DNA of 64,000 nucleotides from JAJFFW01 sp963922595 (GTDB lineage Bacteria > Pseudomonadota > Alphaproteobacteria > Caulobacterales > Parvularculaceae). The notes beneath the pieces are model-generated. The model searched no databases. It saw nothing but the letters and a program-made list of their open reading frames with translations, and was not told the DNA's origin. The stretch spans positions 32,739 through 96,738 of the forward strand of contig CAWUIM010000005.1 in assembly GCA_963922595.1 (NCBI GenBank), read 5' to 3'. Both the position numbers and the translations under genes were made by a program. Of the stretch, positions 61,643 to 64,000 are shown piece by piece. Numbering within the stretch: the stretch's first letter is position 1; each line of letters starts with the position of its first letter.

Positions 61643-61673
61643 AAAAGAATGGTGGAGGGGGTTGGATTCGAAC
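61643..61673. repeat. 31-bp direct repeat, copy B (att-like)
   Basis: Identical to 59785-59815. The homology ends in the T-loop (TTCGAA) and the sequence then joins directly to the Rhs fragment, so this junction lies at another point of the tRNA than copy A. Confidence 0.9.
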
Positions 61674-61695
61674 TGACCTGCGCCTTCGCGCATGG

Positions 61696-62176
61696 GCGGA
61701 TCATAGGTAGGCTGAATGTTTGTATTGATCCGCGTATATTGATTGAGCGCGTTCGCAGGATCGTAATTATCCGTACTGTCGCCGCCCGGGAGCCAGAGAT
61801 AATCACCGGCGCCGGTCGTCTCCGTAACCGCCCGGCGAAGAATCTGGCTGGCCGGATTGTAAGACGGGAAACCGAACGCGACCTCTTCGCCGCTCAGCCC
61901 GTTATGGCTGAGGTCCGTCAGTCGTGACGCGCCGTCATAATCATAGACGGTGCGGCGTTGCGCGTCCGCGCCTTGCCACCGTTCGGTTCTACCAAGATCG
62001 TCATAAGCGATCTGGATCAGCGTGTTGCTGGTGCAATCCGTCTGGGCGCCGGTAAACAGGCCGCAAATCCGCGTGAGGGCGCCGGTCGCGTCATAATCAT
62101 AGGTGACGCGCTTATTGTCCGGCCACTGCATGAAGGTGCGCAAGCCCGCCTCGTCGTAGCCATAGGTGACGGCGCC
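61696..62176 (-). other. Rhs/YD-repeat fragment
   Basis: About 158 codons coding for at least three YD motifs (YGYDEAG, YDYDATG, YDYDGAS) and DNYDPANALNQYTRI, characteristic of Rhs or wapA-type proteins. Neither the Rhs core end (DPxGxxxGxNxY) nor an N-terminal part is present, so it is only an internal piece. Confidence 0.82.
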
Positions 62177-62928
62177 GATCCGCCAGGAGGGGCTGCGCGC
62201 GTCCAGCGGATTGAGAATAATGTCCTTGTCGGGCCGGAAGAATTTCTCTGCATAAGACCCGTTCACATCATAGATGATGGCGCGCTGGCCAGCGGCGCGA
62301 ATACCCTCCAGTAGCCGAAGGATCGATTGGGTTTTGCCGGTGCCCGACGCGCCGATAAAAAGGCAATGCTGGGTTTCGAAACTACGCGGCAGGCGGACGT
62401 CGCCGAGCTCCAAAACCCCGCCCTCGCCGTGGCGCGCGAGCAGCTTGTTGAGCTCTCTTGTGGTCCCGATCCGCGCCCCGCGAATGTAGGCTTCCTGCGA
62501 TTGCTCGCGCCCGCGCATATAGAAATAGCCGCCGAGCAAAATCACAATGAGAAGGAAGACGCCGAACCCGTAACGAAAGCCGTGGGCGGCGCCGACGAGC
62601 ACAGAGGCGATCGCATCGGCGACGAGCTTTGATTGTAAGAAATTACTGCTTGTGACCGCCCACTGCGTTCCCTCCTCGTCGGTGTAAATCACCTCTTTGG
62701 TGGGATCGGAAAGGATCATTTTGTTGGCGCCGGCTTGCATGTAAACCGCCATCACATGGCGCTCTTGCGGCGACAGATTGAGATAGCCGCCAATGAGAAC
62801 CGCGCAGCACAAAATAACGAAACCGGCGGCCAGCGTTTGCCACATGGATTGAAAGAGCATCCGCCATTCATGGAGCACCGATTGCGAGCCGCGGATCCAA
62901 TCTGAAACACCGCCTTTGAAGAGGGTGG

Positions 62929-63372
62929 TCATCGCGCCATCTCCTCTTCCACGTCATCATGATCGAGCGCCTGCAGGGCGTCTTGCGCGGCGGATTTTTC
63001 CGATGCTTCACGCGCAATTGACGTCTTGGCGCCGTTTAATCGCGGGGCGATTTTTTGCGTTTTTTCGCCGCGCGCTGCGCCCGTGGTCGCCCGGTCATAT
63101 TCGTCGAATTCGGCCGTCAGCGCGGCGAGCGCGTTCGGGTTCACATGCCGTAAAATTTCGGTGCACAGCAGGCGATTTTTGTAGATCTCCGTGAGCAATT
63201 GCTCGTGGAGTTTTTGGTATGTTGAATGGCTTTTGGCGACGCCGCTGGCGAGGCTTTTCTGAATAGTCTTTAGCTCGGAAGCAAGAGCGCCTTGTTTATC
63301 GCCGGTTGAATTCGCTCCAGCCGTATTTTCAGTGACAGCAGCGCCAGCGATGGGGTTCAGACGCGCCGTCAC
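62929..63372 (-). CDS. Small transfer-associated protein of unknown function
   Basis: A 147-aa hydrophilic protein, Ala-, Lys- and Glu-rich, probably helical (SELKTIQKSLASGVAKSHSTYQKLHEQLLTEIYKN). It starts with GTG at 63372 and overlaps the TraD-type gene by four bases. Such small proteins often precede coupling-protein or mobilisation genes, but I cannot assign it to a family. Confidence 0.6.
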   Translation of the reverse strand: MTARLNPIAGAAVTENTAGANSTGDKQGALASELKTIQKSLASGVAKSHSTYQKLHEQLLTEIYKNRLLCTEILRHVNPNALAALTAEFDEYDRATTGAARGEKTQKIAPRLNGAKTSIAREASEKSAAQDALQALDHDDVEEEMAR

Positions 63373-63892
63373 GGCGTCGTAAATAAACTGGCTTTAAGAG
63401 ATTTTTACTTTTGCGACCCTGTTTTGCAGAGCCACCAAAGTTACCTGATCGACTTTCGTCGAAATCGAGTTGTTACGCACCTTGGTAGTCTTCCCTTTTG
63501 CCCCCCCCAAAAGGTCGGTGCTAACATTGCTAGGAGAAAGGTTTCATATGCTTAATCTGCTGTCAATGATCACAACGAAAAATCACGTGTGAACGGTTTG
63601 TGATCAAAAAACCATCATAAAAACAGTTTTAAGAGGGGCAAATGATCACAAATGATCACGATGATCACGGTCCCTTGATCACATACTGCAGCCAGAATAC
63701 CCCAATAAAAACAGGCACCTGAAAGGGTGCGTTTGTGTGTTGCTAATTCGTCCCTAGCGAAGCTGGGGACGCGAATGAAAAATCCATAAAAATCCGTTTG
63801 GGGATTTTCTTTAGGCGAAGGGTTCTTGAAGACTGCGCCTGATGAACGCTATGGTCGTTTCGCTCATAGGGCGCCCGGAAGGAAAGAGACAT
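63373..63892. other. Non-coding region with TGATCAC array, hairpins and a possible leader peptide
   Basis: A 520-base region between the leftward transfer gene and the rightward gene at 63893. It contains a C-rich hairpin CCTTTTG-C7-CAAAAGG (63494-63514), the TGATCAC repeats (63567-63682), a 14-codon frame from ATG 63548 to TGA 63592 preceded by TAGGAGAAAGG, and a hairpin AAAATCC/GGATTTT at 63789-63808. It looks like a transfer/replication control region. Confidence 0.55.
63567..63682. repeat. TGATCAC iteron-like array
   Basis: Five direct copies of TGATCAC at 63567, 63643, 63653, 63662 and 63676 and one inverted copy at 63600-63606. Three adjacent copies are spaced 9-10 bases, about one helical turn. 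Such arrays serve as iterons of plasmid origins or as regulator operators near transfer origins. Confidence 0.8.
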
Positions 63893-64000
63893 ATGACTTC
63901 TGGAAGCGACTTAAAAAAACTTCGCGCGCTGAAATCAGAGCGGGAAAAACTTGAACAGAAAATGAAGGATGCGCAGGGGCATTTCGCTGCGAAAATCGGC
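63893..64000 (+). CDS. Start of a MobC/TraC/TraD-like small transfer gene (partial)
   Basis: The ATG at 63893 has GGAAAG before it. The 36 visible codons encode a charged, Lys-rich helical N-terminus (SDLKKLRALKSEREKLEQK) similar in character to small accessory mobilisation proteins. It runs off the window. Its rightward direction, opposite to the TraD-type gene, places the TGATCAC array between divergent units. Confidence 0.55.
   Translation, partial: MTSGSDLKKLRALKSEREKLEQKMKDAQGHFAAKIG

Larger units (their letters stand above)
61541..62932 (-). pseudogene. TraD-type coupling protein fused to an Rhs/YD-repeat fragment
   Basis: A 463-codon open frame with three unrelated parts. Residues 1-250 are the N-terminus of a TraD/VirD4-like coupling protein with two membrane helices (about 34-53 and 121-139), Walker A GASGTGKT (194-201) and YDVNGSYAEKFF. 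Near residue 252 (about 62176) it changes to Rhs/YD repeats (VTYDYDATGALTR, RTVYDYDGASRLTD). After about residue 411 it runs through the tRNA-like repeat. The coupling-protein ATPase lacks Walker B and the rest, so it cannot be active. The join is a recombination scar or an assembly join. Confidence 0.8.
59785..64000. mobile_element. Integrative/conjugative-type element at a tRNA-Tyr gene (left part)
   Basis: The left edge is a tRNA-Tyr 3' fragment lying immediately after the chromosomal glpD gene. Inside are a 1.9-kb cassette with a repeated 31-bp end, lower GC in 60050-61383, a TraD-type gene, a transfer-associated small gene, a TGATCAC repeat array and another gene start. No integrase is visible before the window ends. 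The intact tRNA-Tyr is expected at the far end outside the window. The extent to the right is unknown. Confidence 0.65.

Overview
The window looks like the chromosome of a free-living, probably marine or aquatic alphaproteobacterium (Caulobacterales / Hyphomonadaceae / Parvularculaceae-like). Evidence for this is moderate-to-high GC, TonB-dependent receptors with the Caulobacter-type plug, a heme-PAS FixL-FixJ pair, an Fe-S-free FixK-type regulator, class I polyhydroxybutyrate synthase with a phasin, and a bactofilin-like protein. Taxonomy below class level is an inference.

Layout. (1) 1-2.4 kb: the 5' part of a TonB-dependent receptor and glycerol-3-phosphate dehydrogenase. (2) 2.7-18.4 kb: an AT-richer accessory island. 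It holds an operon of small, exported and membrane proteins (2694-5373, -), a divergent cytosolic subtilase (5524-7185), a two-gene operon ending in a DyP-peroxidase/cytochrome-P450 fusion of 1308 aa (7499-12276), a cyclase-homology/AAA/TPR protein (12279-15188), a CRP-family regulator (15295-15975), and a Sel1/lipoprotein/exported-protein operon (16110-18328). The same 14-bp palindrome, GTGA-N6-TCAC with CG-rich centre, stands in front of three of these transcription units. The CRP-family protein carries the RETVxR recognition helix that would read such half sites. The island therefore appears to bring its own regulator and operators.

(3) 18.6-50.9 kb: an oxygen-limitation regulon. A cytochrome c / cytochrome b561 pair, DUF302, FixL, FixJ, a VIT-family transporter and FixK are followed by Hsp20, a universal stress protein, an APH/AAA kinase, phasin, PhaC, MaoC-phosphotransacetylase, acetate kinase, BON and CBS proteins, an ABC exporter, a quinone reductase, hemerythrin, a P-type ATPase, a flippase-like protein, a phosphoribosyltransferase, a PNPOx-like protein and a bactofilin-like protein. 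I count fifteen TTGA-N6-TC(A/A,G) FixK/FNR boxes, nearly all directly in front of these units. The gene content resembles the mycobacterial DosR dormancy regulon.

(4) 51.0-59.8 kb: a sugar-uptake locus (LacI regulator, GH13 alpha-glucosidase, sodium:solute symporter, divergent TonB receptor with LacI-type operators) and a second glycerol-3-phosphate dehydrogenase. (5) 59.8-64.0 kb: the left edge of an integrative element at a tRNA-Tyr gene. It has a displaced tRNA-Tyr 3' fragment, a 1.9-kb cassette between 31-bp direct repeats with a BMT5-like methyltransferase and an ALKBH8-like dioxygenase, a TraD-type coupling-protein gene broken by fusion to an Rhs/YD-repeat fragment, a transfer-associated small gene, a TGATCAC iteron-like array, and the start of another gene. 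No rRNA, complete tRNA or CRISPR array was seen.
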